Assembly: GCA_036924285.1 (NCBI GenBank)
Contig: JAYKYS010000009.1
Coordinates: 6,634,001 to 6,698,000 of the forward strand
DNA length: 64,000 nt
Source of the DNA: Asterella californica
Lineage: Eukaryota; Streptophyta; Marchantiopsida; Marchantiales; Aytoniaceae
Direction of reading: 5' to 3'
In this document: positions 1 through 10,914 of the stretch, in pieces
Position numbering within the stretch: the first letter of the stretch is position 1
How the letters are laid out: each line of letters starts with the position of its first letter
The notes under the pieces: model-generated
Seen by the model: the letters and a program-made list of their open reading frames with translations, nothing else
Database searches by the model: none
Told to the model about the DNA's origin: nothing
Translations under genes and position numbers: made by a program

Positions 1-1492
1 ATTCGAAAGGAGGGAAAATCAAGCTAAGCCTTAGCTTACTATTGCTGATTGGGTATTTGCGGCTCCTGACGTTATACTAAGGACGCCAGGGGTCTGCTTG
101 CTCACTATCTGTAAAAGTTTTCACATACGCGACTTAATGTAGGAGGCAGCTTAAGGAGTTAGCTTGTTTCTGCGATTTATCGATGGACGGTTTGAGAATT
201 GAAAAGTCTAATGCATGCGCACAAGATGTCATTGAGTTTAGATCTGTGCAGACCACGTGTTGGTTAAGACGGTTCGTGAAGAGGGGGATCAAGGAGTGTG
301 TTTTGGGAGAAATTGAGACGCAGTGAAGAGATTTTGGAAGCTTCAGTGACTTGTGAAGGAGAGTTAGACTGTTCGGATCGTTCCGAGGTCCAAATTTGCT
401 ATCCTTGGATTCATCAGGATCAGAACGCTGTATTCTTCAGGAAATTGAAGACGATACGAAGTTTCATCAGACGATTTGAGAGTTATAGATGAAATTGACT
501 CGTAAGGAAGCGCTTATGTCAGTTTTTCATCACCTGCGACATGAGATTGAGTTTTTCTTCGTGATCGATGAACCAAGCTCTTCATTCTTGGTGCTTACGC
601 GATCAGGGAGTCTTCACCTACGCTTAAGAGAAGACGGTATGTGGATTCAATTGTTGCTTTGGGTGTGGTGAGCGAGTTTGAGTCGTAGGGAGTCGATTTA
701 CGTCAATTTTTTTGCTTCATGTGCTCAAAATTCTTGCGTTTGCAAACGCAAACATTCTCCAAATAGCTTGTTTGAGGTCTCATTGGATTCAAGGCAACTA
801 GATGTACCTACCGGAGAACACGGATCTCAGATCAGACGATCCGTTTGGACGGTTTGTGTGATTTTAAGTCGTAGGGAGGAGTTTTTGAAAGTTCGATCAC
901 CTGCGATAAAAATTTGATGATATCTCGGCTGTCAGGAGTCGGATCTGATAGTTCTTAAGACCAACGGAGTGAAGGAGAAAGACCTTATCGACATCTTAAG
1001 ACCGTTTGATGAAAGAAGGAAGTTCTTTGATAGATTTTTGTTCCTTCGCTTAGATTTTCGTCCTTTTGAGTTCGTTAGAGATCTAGTTGGTTATTTACAG
1101 CTTGTGGTAGCTAGCTTTAGCTAAGGATGTGTACGTGGATGTTGTTTGGACTTGGGTTTGAATCGTGTGATGCTGGTGCAGCTCTTTTTATTAGCAAAGA
1201 GATGTTTCTCTTGCTTTGAGCTACGCTCCGGTTGTTTTGGGTCTGGGTTGAGATTCAGAGATTTGTTTTAGGTGAGTTGGTGCAAATTATAGACTGCTCG
1301 GATCTGTTTCTCTGTTTCACATTGTTAGAGAAGAAGAATCAGGAGTGTATATAAAATAAGAGTTGGTATACGTTGGGACGCTTGTTCTTGTGGTTGTTTT
1401 CCTCTGGCTTGTCTCCTTTTGACACACTACATCTCCACAGTCAAGAACTTCGTATTTTCTTGGACAACCTTCACGTAAAATCCAATACGACA
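1..1492 (+). mobile_element. LTR-A copy 1 (long LTR of a Ty3/gypsy family, 5' cut by window edge)
   Basis: This stretch aligns by eye with the copies at 8821-10242, 39720-41875 and 42282-43574. Shared landmarks are the AATCAAGCTAAGCC block at the start, the repeated 'gatcg ... ccttggat(t/c)cat' block near 400, a GTTAGCAAAGAGA block near 1190, and a terminal promoter-like part with TATATAAAATAAG near 1351. Then come 'acatctccac' and an end resembling CGACA at 1492. The four other copies start TGTCGTGTCG or its diverged form, so the usual TG...CA ends are inferred. Short ORFs inside are degenerate and not genes. The copy lies about 950 bp upstream of the SMP/C2 gene in the same orientation, so it could influence that gene's promoter; that is only an inference. 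Confidence 0.7.
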
Positions 1493-2447
1493 ACGCGTTG
1501 AGAAAACATGCTGCTGTAGTTCCTTCTGGTTCTAGGCTTGAGGCTATCGCTTTCGTTACATGGAACTTTTTGCAATATGTGATACCGTAAGTTTTTAGGT
1601 GAGCTTGAAAATGATGACTATTTTCTTTATGATAAAGAGCCGTTCAAACTTGATTTGCTTTTGCAGCCAGAGGAATTTGGACGACTTCTCTCATCGATGA
1701 AAAAGACATTCTCTCTCAGAAGCTCCATAAAAACTCAATGCTTCACAACACGACAACATAAATTTCTAACATTTTTGAAAATCTTTCATACATGAAGACT
1801 CTATGACCACCACGGAATCTTTCGAGTCGATTGTGGTGACCTGGACAAGCACTTGCCTGCAAGTCTTGGGAAAACATGCAGCTGTAGTGTAACCTGGAAT
1901 CCCCGGATGCGCTGGTGGTCGAGCTGCCGTTACCATACGGTACTCGTAGCTCCCTAGTCCTTTACAGAATGCGTTTTGGTTCTTTCTGGTTCTGGGCTTG
2001 AGGCTCTCGCTTCCGTTACCGAGGCAAAAGCGAAATTACTTACTCTCATGGTAGACAAAGAGTCAAAATGAATGGAGCCCTCCTCCAGTGGAGACGTGTT
2101 GGCTTGTCGTCGCGTTACATGACGACCACAGCAACGACCCCTGCTTGACGGGAAATGAATGAATGTGAATTACTCCGAGTAGCTGAGTTGCCAGAAGTGG
2201 ACAAGTGGCGTTTTTGAGCACGGGCCAAGCAGGTTTTGACTTGCAGAGTTTTACAATTGTCGCCCAGGGGAATGGTTTGAATATCTCTCTGCGTTCTGGG
2301 CGTCTTTCTCCAACAGCATCGTGCTCGTTGGGTCTGGTCGTGGAATTGTCACGAGGTAGGCATTGAACATTTGCCCGTATCCGCTGCGTGAGTTGAGCTG
2401 GTGACCATTCTCTGGGGCTAAGCACCAGATTACTGGATTGTTTGTAG
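1493..2447. other. Region between LTR-A copy and SMP/C2 gene; probable 5' leader with a partial duplication
   Basis: No convincing coding region. A plausible short intron with GTAAGT donor at 1587 and TTTTGCAG acceptor at 1661-1666 lies here, so part of this may be a spliced 5' leader of the gene at 2448. A segment at about 1502-1559 recurs at about 1870-2018 with roughly 90 bp extra in the middle; both contain 'gaaaacatgc' and then 'ttctggttct(a/g)g'. The sequence directly before the ATG, TTGTTTGTAG, could be a second splice acceptor. Confidence 0.35.
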
Positions 2448-5039
2448 ATGATTCTCTTTGCCTCACCTGGTCGACGCAAATGGTCAGTGGCCCATACCTC
2501 TCTATTCCTTCTCAATGATCGGAGTAAGACCTGGCACGGCGGGACCAAACTGCATCGAAGGTCCAGCTCTGCTCGTGTTGTTACTTCCTCCTTGGAGAGG
2601 TCTCTGTTTCTGGGTAAGAGCATCGGCAGGGATTTTGTGTGTTCCGTGACTTCAAAAAGATTTTCCAAGTCACTGGCAAGAGATGTTACAACCAGGAAAT
2701 TAGGAGCAGAAGCGAGGGCTTTCGAGGATAGGCAGTCGAGCCTAAAGCGGTGGAATGGAAAATTATCTTTGAAGCCTGCTCGCTGGGACGCAGTTAAAAT
2801 CCACCAATATCCGAAGGGACAGTGGAGACCAAGAAGACCCAGGCCCAACCTTGCGGATGATCCAGCTAAAATTGCCAAGGATTTGGAAGGAAGGGATGGT
2901 AATAAGCTTGTCGTAGAGCGGCAAGTTCTTAAAGTACCGCCTGAAGTAAGAGGTTGGGATCAAGGGAGACATGAGCATGCAAGTCAGGGACTTGGCGGGA
3001 GAGGGGAGGACCTGCCGAGACAAGCAAAGAGGCAAGCAATCTACGTGAGGGACAAATGGAGAACGCTAGACCTGAAGAAACTGAAACAAGTAGACCTGAA
3101 GGAGCATTTAAAAGACATCGATCCCAGGAAACTGAAAGATGTAGACGTGAAGAAGTTGTTTACCACCACGGTCGATGCTGCCCGCTCAACCCCTTTACCA
3201 CCATTAACAGGTTCCCTGATCGCCACTGTCGGAGCCGTCACAGTGCTGGGTTTATTCATAGATATGTTGATATGGAAGATGACCAAAGGTCCAAGCATGA
3301 ACAATGTCCGCACAGGTGTGTTAAGTTCGGATGGGGAAATAGGAAGGCAAGAAGACTCGCTTAGGTCCAGGGCCCCTTCTGCTCTGTCGGTACTTCTCGA
3401 AAGCGACCTCAGACGCAAAGAATCTGTCGAGTGGCTGAATATGGTTATTGACAAGCTGTGGAATCTCTATCGACGAGGATTGGAGGATTGGCTCGTTAGC
3501 GTACTCCAGCCAACAATTGATAATTTGGATAAGCCAGATTACGTGAAGAAAGTACAAGTTAAGCAGTTTTTTCTGGGAGATGAGCCCTTGAGTGTTAGGA
3601 CCGTCGAGAGGAGAACATCTCGTAGGGCTGATGATCTCCAGTATCATGTAGGAGTCAGGTACACGGGTGGAGCACGTCTCCTGCTTCTAATTACATTAAA
3701 ATGGGGTATCTTCCCTCTCACCGTCCCCGTAGGAGTCAGAGGGTTAGATGTTGATGCCGAAGTCTGGGTGAAATTTCGTATGATCCCTACTGAACCCTGG
3801 GTTGGGCAAGCAACTTGGGCATTTGTGACACTGCCAAAAATCAAGCTTGCTCTTGCACCTTTTCGTCTTGTCAATCTGATGTCCATACCCTTCCTGTCAA
3901 TTTTCTTGGCCAAGTTACTCACGGAGGATCTTCCAGAGCTTTTTGTTCGGCCCAACAAGAACGTCGTCGATTTCCTTCAGGGCAAGGTTATTGGACCTGT
4001 GTCTAAAGACTTCAAGGATTCGGTTTTTACAAATCAAAGCGGAGGATTCTTTACAGGGGAGCTCTCTGTGACCTTAATCGAGTGTAGGAAGTTGTCTTAC
4101 ATCCCGTACCTGAAAACTGATCCCTATATAATTTTCGTTCTCGGTGAGCAAGTTATGCGGAGTAAGAAGAACAGCCAGACTTCGATTATTGGCCCTCCAG
4201 GTGCACCAGTTTGGAATCAGGACTTTAAACTCCTCGTTGTGGATCAGAAAAGTCAGCACCTTTCTCTCACTGTGCACGATACTCTCGGCTTCACTTCGTA
4301 TCCAGTCGGTTCTGCAGATATTGACCTCAGGACTTTACAAGATACTGTTCCTGTTGACAGAAAGCTTGTTCTAAACAGTGGATGGGGACCTTTCCCAAAA
4401 CGGTTTGCAGGGGAAGTGCTTTTGAGGCTAACTTACAAAGCATATATTGATGAGGAAGGGCAGGAGATCCCCATAGGACCTGGTGATGGTACTTACACCA
4501 ATGAGTTTGTGGGGAATGCAGTGGAGCAAGTGCAGGAAGTTGCCACCTTTTTCAAGGAGGAAGCTGGGAAAGTGGCAGAGTTTTTCCAGGAGAAAGATCT
4601 TGCAAGAGAGATGTTTTCATCCCTCAGTGCCGTCGGTAGCAATGAAGACGCAGAGCGATTACTCCCATTCCTTGATCCTCACAAAGGAGCTGCAGGTGCA
4701 AAACCTGGTGAAGAAGGTGCTGATGTTCAGGAGGTTGGCAGTTCTGACGTGATGAAGGAGGATCTCCCCGTAGAGTCAGCCCTTGCCTCATCCTTGGTGG
4801 AGAGCAAGCAGAAGAACGTTAACAAGGATAATGGCAACAGTACTCTGGGTAACTCACGAAGCAGCATCGAGGGCAAGCAGGTCCTTACTCAGAATCTGGA
4901 TGGAAAGCATTCTGAGAAGGTCGTGACGGGTGAGACGAGCACAGAAGATACGCCAGCTTTAATCTGGTTGGCGGTACTGACGGGGCTTATTTTGTTGGTA
5001 GCTTTGGATTTGAACTTATCCAACGTTCTCAATCCTTGA
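2448..5039 (+). CDS. SMP-domain and C2-domain membrane protein, NTMC2T5-like (863 aa)
   Basis: Synaptotagmin-like mitochondrial-lipid-binding (SMP) proteins tether membranes and move lipids at organelle contact sites. Visible layout: Arg/Ser-rich N-terminus (residues 1-200, possible targeting sequence); a Lys/Asp-rich repeat (about 205-240, 'DLKKLKQVDLKEHLKDID'); a membrane segment (about 255-277, 'GSLIATVGAVTVLGLF'); an SMP domain (about 325-503, including 'PTEPWVGQATWAFVTLPKIK' and 'LLTEDLPELFVRP'); one C2 domain (about 538-640, 'TDPYI' and 'SKKNSQTSIIGPPGAPVWNQ'); an acidic tail; and a C-terminal hydrophobic segment (about 837-857, 'IWLAVLTGLILLVAL'). The order SMP then a single C2 and the PWVG motif match the plant NTMC2T5 group as I remember it, whose members have been linked to chloroplasts. 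The ATG directly follows an in-frame TAG, which could instead be a splice acceptor, so the true N-terminus may differ. No coding intron is seen. Family assignment is strong; the exact subgroup and location are inferred. Confidence 0.88.
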   Translation: MILFASPGRRKWSVAHTSLFLLNDRSKTWHGGTKLHRRSSSARVVTSSLERSLFLGKSIGRDFVCSVTSKRFSKSLARDVTTRKLGAEARAFEDRQSSLKRWNGKLSLKPARWDAVKIHQYPKGQWRPRRPRPNLADDPAKIAKDLEGRDGNKLVVERQVLKVPPEVRGWDQGRHEHASQGLGGRGEDLPRQAKRQAIYVRDKWRTLDLKKLKQVDLKEHLKDIDPRKLKDVDVKKLFTTTVDAARSTPLPPLTGSLIATVGAVTVLGLFIDMLIWKMTKGPSMNNVRTGVLSSDGEIGRQEDSLRSRAPSALSVLLESDLRRKESVEWLNMVIDKLWNLYRRGLEDWLVSVLQPTIDNLDKPDYVKKVQVKQFFLGDEPLSVRTVERRTSRRADDLQYHVGVRYTGGARLLLLITLKWGIFPLTVPVGVRGLDVDAEVWVKFRMIPTEPWVGQATWAFVTLPKIKLALAPFRLVNLMSIPFLSIFLAKLLTEDLPELFVRPNKNVVDFLQGKVIGPVSKDFKDSVFTNQSGGFFTGELSVTLIECRKLSYIPYLKTDPYIIFVLGEQVMRSKKNSQTSIIGPPGAPVWNQDFKLLVVDQKSQHLSLTVHDTLGFTSYPVGSADIDLRTLQDTVPVDRKLVLNSGWGPFPKRFAGEVLLRLTYKAYIDEEGQEIPIGPGDGTYTNEFVGNAVEQVQEVATFFKEEAGKVAEFFQEKDLAREMFSSLSAVGSNEDAERLLPFLDPHKGAAGAKPGEEGADVQEVGSSDVMKEDLPVESALASSLVESKQKNVNKDNGNSTLGNSRSSIEGKQVLTQNLDGKHSEKVVTGETSTEDTPALIWLAVLTGLILLVALDLNLSNVLNP

Positions 5040-6880
5040 GCAAGATCTCTAGTGTTTTACAGGTAAGGTATCCCAGGGCGGTGTTCGTCTATGTCTTAGT
5101 TGGAATCCAATGTGGCAAACACGTAAGCAGTAGGTTCTAGTCCTTTAGTAAGCAATAATGAGATGTCAAAGAACAGCACATTTGAAAGGGCAGCCAATTC
5201 ACTGTGCCAGTTCGTCATAAGTGGTGATGTCAACTCATGATCGGCGTTTATATATGCAACAAAGTTATGTGGGGATGTTGTGGTCCAACAGTAGGGTTCT
5301 GATGTTAAATCGACAACTGAACAGTTACTAAGTCGAACGTATTGCTGCAGGCTCGTCCGGAAATGGGTGGTTGGTGAAAATGGTCCTTTTCGTGCACTAG
5401 CAAGGTCGTGGTACGACAATCTGAACTGCCGTCCACAAGATGTGGTCCTTAGAAAACGGGTGCTGATTCCACGGACTGTAACTTGTGACGTGCGCACTCT
5501 TCCGTTCGAAGTGTTCTCGTTCAAAGAAATATGTCAATCATAAAAGGTACATGGTAAATGGGATAAAGTCTGTGCTTCCTCGGAGTCTATCTCGGAAACC
5601 TAATATCGATTGTTACAGGTACTTGTTATGTGTATCGCTATTAGCTTCAGTTGATAGAAGACGGTGGTGTAAGATTAGAAACTGTTGCGTGAGACTGACC
5701 TTGGCTTCAATGCTGAGTTGCAGAGAAACGACGGACCTGAAGCGCTTGACCTTCTTCTACAGCGACACGCCGTATGCGACCGGTGTTAACGACTGGTTAG
5801 ATTCATTGGTATCCATTCTAGACTTCGTAATGCACTTCCATTGGAGGTATGATGCACCATATCTCAAGTCAGTCAGTTAATAGCTGTTTTCAGGAACTCC
5901 TTAAAGCTGGGCGTTCCAACTCCAAACAGCGACAGGCGTAAACCTCTTGTTACATATGGATCCTCGTTAGACTGCCAGATTTTGCACAGTCATATGGGTG
6001 TCTCGCTTTCCTTTCTCATTTTCAGCAAATACCATCCTTTGGTACTTAGGTAATTGGGTGCACACCTACTTACTGTCGACTGCAGTTTGCAGCGAATCCT
6101 GGTTAGAAGGTCGAGCAACAGGACTTCCAACACGTATCTGTGGTGGTGCTACTTGCTCTGTGCTCGGGATTTTCTCATCATTTGTTAGGGCATGTAAAGA
6201 TATTCTGGGATAGGTATATCCTCAATATGAGTTCGCAATACGTTATGCCAATTGATGCTGAACGACATGGTGCTGATTCGGCAGTACAGGACTACTATCT
6301 GGTCTCCTCTTCAGCACAGTATGTTCGCCTACGCTATGTTTAAAATAGTCAGCAGCTCATTTTAGTTTCAAGGGTGTCTTGATACTGAAGTAGGCATTTT
6401 TCTACAGGATTCTGAACCCGCACTCTTCATTGTTAACAGAATAATAATTTGAGCGCATTTCGTTGTCCAAGTAAGGTGTCATGACCTACAGGCATTTCTC
6501 ATCTATGTGTTGTTCATCATGTTGTGTGTGGAACTAACTTCAACTCTATACAGCTATACAGACTTACTGGGAAATTTTCGTCAGCCTGCTCAAGTGGTGT
6601 AGTGAGGGATTTACCTTTTCGTGTTTGAGGAGGGTTCTCTATTTTTTTGTTTCTCGTTCAGACTGTTCATCTACATGGACCTCTTCCCCGTTGCCACAGA
6701 CAGAAAGAAAGGCGCAATATGATTACACCTTTGAAAGCAGGCGCCGAATGGGGTCTTTGGTGAGCACCGACTTCACTTGGAGTTGGACTTCCCCATCAGC
6801 TGAGCGAGACAGCTCGCCAGGGAACAACAGAATACCATGGCAACTTTAGAACCAAGCGGAACTATTACCACTTTGGTGAC
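5040..6880. other. 3' flank of the SMP/C2 gene; possible 3'-UTR intron, otherwise nothing recognised
   Basis: Twenty-three bases after the stop codon the sequence reads TTTTACAG then GTAAGGTATC, so 5063 is a good 5' splice site and the 3' UTR may be spliced. The rest holds only short ORFs without recognisable domains (for example 5485-5880) and no clear repeat. Confidence 0.3.
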
Positions 6881-8137
6881 TCGAACTTTCAAAACCGGGA
6901 CGAATTGTTTGTTGCATCTCTATAGTTAAATGGGAATTCTAAAGTTAGAATCGAAATTTGGAAGCGAGAAGCAAAATTTGACGTAATTTGACCTCTTGTG
7001 ATTCAAATTTTCTCAAATAACAATTTAATCCACATATGTTCTTCACCTTTTGAGTACGAAAAGATTATTTGATAACGTAAATACCAGAAACAAAGATCGA
7101 CAAGAACAATCTAATCTTCGGTCGCAAATGAATGAAAATTGAAGTCAAATGAATACTGTAATCAAGTGATGAACTTAAACACTTGATTACAATATTTCTC
7201 ATCAAAGGTTTTCGCAATTCACGATGGTTGATGTTTCACAGACAGTGACATCGGATATCAATCTAGACACTGAAAAAGACACAAGTTTTGTAGAACACAA
7301 GTGTTGATGGAAACCAAAGACAACAAGTTTATACTCTTGAACAACCTTAATTGTTCAACTCTCTTTCACAAATAATTGAAGCATCCAATCTTCCCTCCTT
7401 GTGCGGTTGTGTCTGATTCATCAATTTCTCAAAATCTACATCGTTAACTCGTATGTCCAATCTAGTCTCTTATCATAGTCATTCTCAATGCGTGACTTCC
7501 AAAATCCACTCAAGCTGGCCTATTGCCAAAAACCCTCCCAAAAAGAATAATCGAGTCCTTCACAAAACTCGTTGACATATAGTTATATGTTTATGTAATA
7601 ACAACCTATTGTTATTATCTATCATAAATAACAACGTATTGTTATTTTCTATCACTATCAACGATCTATAAGTCGGTGATCCACTTGTAAATAACAACAT
7701 GTCACTATTCAATGTGCACCCCCGGCGATCCGTTACAAGCCGTGGACAGTCTACCGGTTGACGATTCGTATATAACAACTTGTTGTGTTTTTCATGTTCA
7801 CCGACGATGCGCTCGCCGGTGGTCCTCTGTAATAACAACTTGTCGTCTTTTGTCATCTATCACCGACAATCTATTTTTTGACAATCTGTAAATAACAAAT
7901 TATTTTTATTGTCATGTTTCACGGTGGTTGATCAATCCATCATCCTCTCGTAAATCCGTAAAAGTAAAAATTGTCGTAACTTCTCTGTCTTTACTTTCTT
8001 TGCGAAGATTTAAACACCCATTTCAATCTCCTCGACAAGATCTTTCCAATGCTACTTTAAAAACTGTGTTAGCAGCAAGTTTGGAAAAATAATTTTCTCT
8101 AGATCTTTGTTTCATGTCATAGTCGATCCACGATGCG
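6880..8137 (-). mobile_element. LTR-A copy 2 (inverted, diverged)
   Basis: The reverse complement matches LTR-A. 'aatttaatccacatatgttc' near 7023 pairs with 'caatccaatccacatatagt' near 20589 in the other inverted copy, and the 'gacaacaagttt' block at 7320 matches the LTR block around 42880 in reverse. The right end 'tcgatccacgatgcgaca' is the reverse of a TGTCGCATCGTGGATCG LTR start. The left end is approximate. The copy abuts a gypsy pol fragment, suggesting it inserted into that element. Confidence 0.55.
7560..7925. repeat. Degenerate tandem array of AT-rich palindromic units (TAATAACAAC...GTTGTTATT)
   Basis: About five units of 60-80 bp, each with a near-palindromic core such as 'aataacaacctattgttatt' (about 7599), followed by 'cgatc..tc' text. 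Cores lie near 7600, 7630, 7695, 7775, 7835 and 7893. The same type of core recurs at 21.2 kb and 23.1-23.4 kb in the other inverted LTR-A copy, so it belongs to the repeat family. The ORF crossing it is not a gene. Confidence 0.6.
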
Positions 8138-8154
8138 ACAACGCACGAGGGCTC

Positions 8155-8754
8155 GACTCTTATCGTTTTCGTTATGAGTCAATCTAGTTGCATGTCGGGT
8201 TACATGTCAGTGGAGCTCATGACAGGTCAAAAACCTATTATGTCGGTTGAAGAGCACGTTTCGACATGGAGTGTGCTACCTTGAGAAGATAATTTGATGA
8301 AGGAAAAACTTCTTGCTTTCGGATTAGACAATTGGAGAGGAGACTTGAGGACATCTAGGTTGATTTGGATAGACGATTGAAGAACAAAGTCAGATTTGAT
8401 CGACGACATCGTCTCAAACTTAAGAAAATCAAAGAAGATGATTGGATGTTAGTCTATGAAAACAATCTAGACAACCAGCTTATTGCATTATGAAAGTTTT
8501 CCAAGCAGTAGTTCGATCCATATGTGATGAAGAATGTTCACAACAACACAATATACATCCTACAAGAGTTGGATGGAACGAGCTTGAAGATACCAGTGAC
8601 AAGTAAACTTGTCAAGGTTTTCAAGAGGAGAGATGAAGAGGTCGACCTAACATATATCTTGATAGAGTTCCAGTTTGAAGATGAAGATTGTGCTGTAGAG
8701 CTTGAGGATGAAGTCGATGAACATGGAAGGGAGGATGATGAAATTGTATGAGTG
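8155..8754 (+). pseudogene. 3' end of a Ty3/gypsy pol gene (integrase C-terminal region)
   Basis: The plus strand encodes a recognisable gypsy integrase tail: 'RIRQLERRLEDI', then 'LKNKVRFDRRHRLKLKKIKE', 'DDWMLVYENNLDNQ', then from 8524 'YILQELDGTSLKIPV' and 'KVFKRRDEE', ending in an acidic tail and TGA at 8749-8751. Earlier text contains 'GQKPIM' and 'VEEHVSTW'. Several in-frame stops break it. It sits about 70 bp upstream of the LTR-A copy starting at 8821, as expected for a pol 3' end followed by its 3' LTR, which identifies LTR-A as a Ty3/gypsy family. Confidence 0.7.
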
Positions 8755-8820
8755 TCAATCTATTCTTTGGTTGGTATCTCTGGTGCATATTGAAGAATGC
8801 ACATATTTAGAAGACGTGGA

Positions 8821-10242
8821 TGTCGTGTCGTGGACCGCTCCTACTTGAAAATCAAAATTTGATGCTATGCATTATCATTCCCAAGACACTCATAAGAAAA
8901 AAAATGTAATTTTTACACAACTTTTGAATCTCTAATCTCAATGCACCAAGTGGCAGAGCCCGTTGTAAGCTTCTCTTTGTTTTACTTTTCATATGGGTTT
9001 TTTTTTTACTTCATTTAGACATTTAATGGTAAAGTTATGAGGTTCATAAGATAGGAAAATCAAGCTAGGCCTTAGTTTGTCGATGTTGACTGGGTATTTG
9101 TGGTTGCTGGTGTTATACTAAGGGCACAAGGGGATGCTTGGCTATTATCGGCACAAAACTCATGTATTGTGAACTGACGTAAGGGGACAAGTTAAGAGGT
9201 TAGCTTGTATCTGCGAACTATCATAGACGATTTGGGAGATTGAGAGATCCAGTGCATGCGCACGAGGTGTCATTGGATTCGGATCTGGGCAAGTTATGCA
9301 CTGGTTAAGACAGTTCATGAAGAGATGTAGGAAAGAGAAATTGGAGTGCTTTAGTGATCTACGAAGGAGAGTTGGACTGTTTGAGAAGTTCCGGAGTCCA
9401 AACTTGTTATCCTTGGATCCATCAAGATAAGAACACTGAGTTCTAGAGGAAATTGAAGATGTTTTGAAGTTTCATCTGGTGGTCTGGGAGTTGTGAGGAA
9501 AATTGGTCCGCAACGAGACGCTTACATCATATTTTTGTTCGCTTGGGACCTAAGGTTATGTTGTTCTTCACGATCGATGGACCAAGTTCTTTGTTCTTGG
9601 TGCCTACAAAATCAAGGAGTCCTTATCTACACAAAAGAGAAGATTGTACGTAGATCAGATTGTGCACTGTCTGTGGTGAGTGAAGTTGAGTCACAAGGGA
9701 ACGATTTCTGTCATTTTTTCACTTCCTACGACTAAATTTCTCGTCGTCCTTTGTGAACTCCAAACTACTTGTTTGGGGTGTTGTTGGGATCAAGGTAGCC
9801 AGATCTACTTATGAGAGAAGACGTATCTCAGATCAGATGATATGTTTTGCGGGTGTATTTGATTTTAAGTTGCAAGGAGGAGATTTTTGGAGGTTCGATC
9901 ACTTACGACCGAAAATTAGAGATACCTCAACTACCGAGAGTCAATATTGAAAGTTCTTGGAAAATCAATGGAGTTAGGAAAGAAGACCTTATCGTTATCC
10001 GAAGATCGTTTAGCGGAAAGAGGAAGTTCTCAATTAGGTCTTCTTCTGTTCTTTCGCTATGATTTTCATCCTTTTGGACTAATTAGAGTTCTAATTATTT
10101 ATGTGTGGCTTGTGCTAGCTAGTTTTAGCTAATGGCTTGTACATGGATGTTGTTTAGATTAGGATTTGCATCGTGTGACACTGTTACAAAGCTTTTGTTA
10201 GCAAAAAGATCTTTCTCTTGCTTTGAGCTACATTTCGGTAGC
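8821..10242 (+). mobile_element. LTR-A copy 3, left part (3' LTR split by the DNMT-gypsy insertion)
   Basis: Starts TGTCGTGTCGTGG, identical to the start of the copy at 39720. It contains one copy of the U3 unit that is amplified in the 39.7-kb copy. The sequence runs in register with other copies to 'gagctacatttcggta', where the homology breaks; it resumes at 19832 with 'tagttttggatctaggttgg'. The break lies exactly at the ends of the minus-strand gypsy element. Confidence 0.75.
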
Positions 10243-10741
10243 TGTCGTGCGCATACACATCGCTACACAACATACATCGCTGACAAAGGAACAACACACA
10301 TACACATAACACATGGACGATGTCATACACATACACAAGTGTATCACAATGGATAACAAGGTATGTACTCATTCCACCTGCCAACAGACACTAGACAATC
10401 ACTACAGTCGAGCCAAATCCACTCTGTGCTCGCAGAGAATCCAGATCTCACTCTCAAGACTACTCACCATAGCCAGGAGCTTGAAGGCTCAACTTGAAGA
10501 ACTGAGGTCTCCAAGCCCCTACCTGCGAAGTATACCCCTTGCGGGCACTCTCACCAACTTGCCCTAACGATCTTACGGAGGTCCGTCACTTTGCACTCGG
10601 TCAACCTAACCGAGTCACCAAACTGACGTGACAGCTGTCGTGCGCATACACATAACTACACAACATACATCGCTGACAAAAGAACACCACACATACACAT
10701 AACACATGGACGATGTCATACACATACACAAGTGTACCACA
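10243..10741 (-). repeat. 3' terminal repeat region of the DNMT-gypsy element, with block order A-B-A
   Basis: In minus-strand order it reads block A (10741-10635), GC, block B (10632-10350), block A again (10349-10243). The two A blocks (about 107 bp, both ending GCGCACGACA) differ at about five positions. Block B matches the 5' terminal repeat at 19549-19831, which lacks block A. The outer ends are TGTC...GACA. Confidence 0.75.
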
Positions 10742-10743
10742 AT

Positions 10744-10756
10744 CGCCCCTCTAATT
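10744..10756 (-). other. Probable polypurine tract of the DNMT-gypsy element
   Basis: Minus-strand AATTAGAGGGGCG lies directly before the first block A of the 3' terminal repeat, the normal position of the plus-strand primer in an LTR element. Confidence 0.5.
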
Positions 10757-10914
10757 GACGGTTAGGTCCCTCTAACTCCAGATAGCTCCATATCTCAACT
10801 ACATGATGTACACCTTCATGGGTGCAAGGATCAGGAGGCCGGGTGCTACATTACCCCATCGTTAGTCGCCTGTCTGCAATCCATACCACGCAAAGATCTA
10901 ATCGGCTATCCCTA

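Noticed and set aside
2063..2878. 271-codon minus-strand ORF overlapping the SMP/C2 gene start
   Set aside because: No domain; overlaps the well-supported plus-strand gene antisense and looks like chance.
7560..7925. Regularly spaced palindromes as a possible CRISPR-like array
   Set aside because: Units are degenerate, spacers are repeated rather than unique, and the genome is eukaryotic; it belongs to the LTR-A family.
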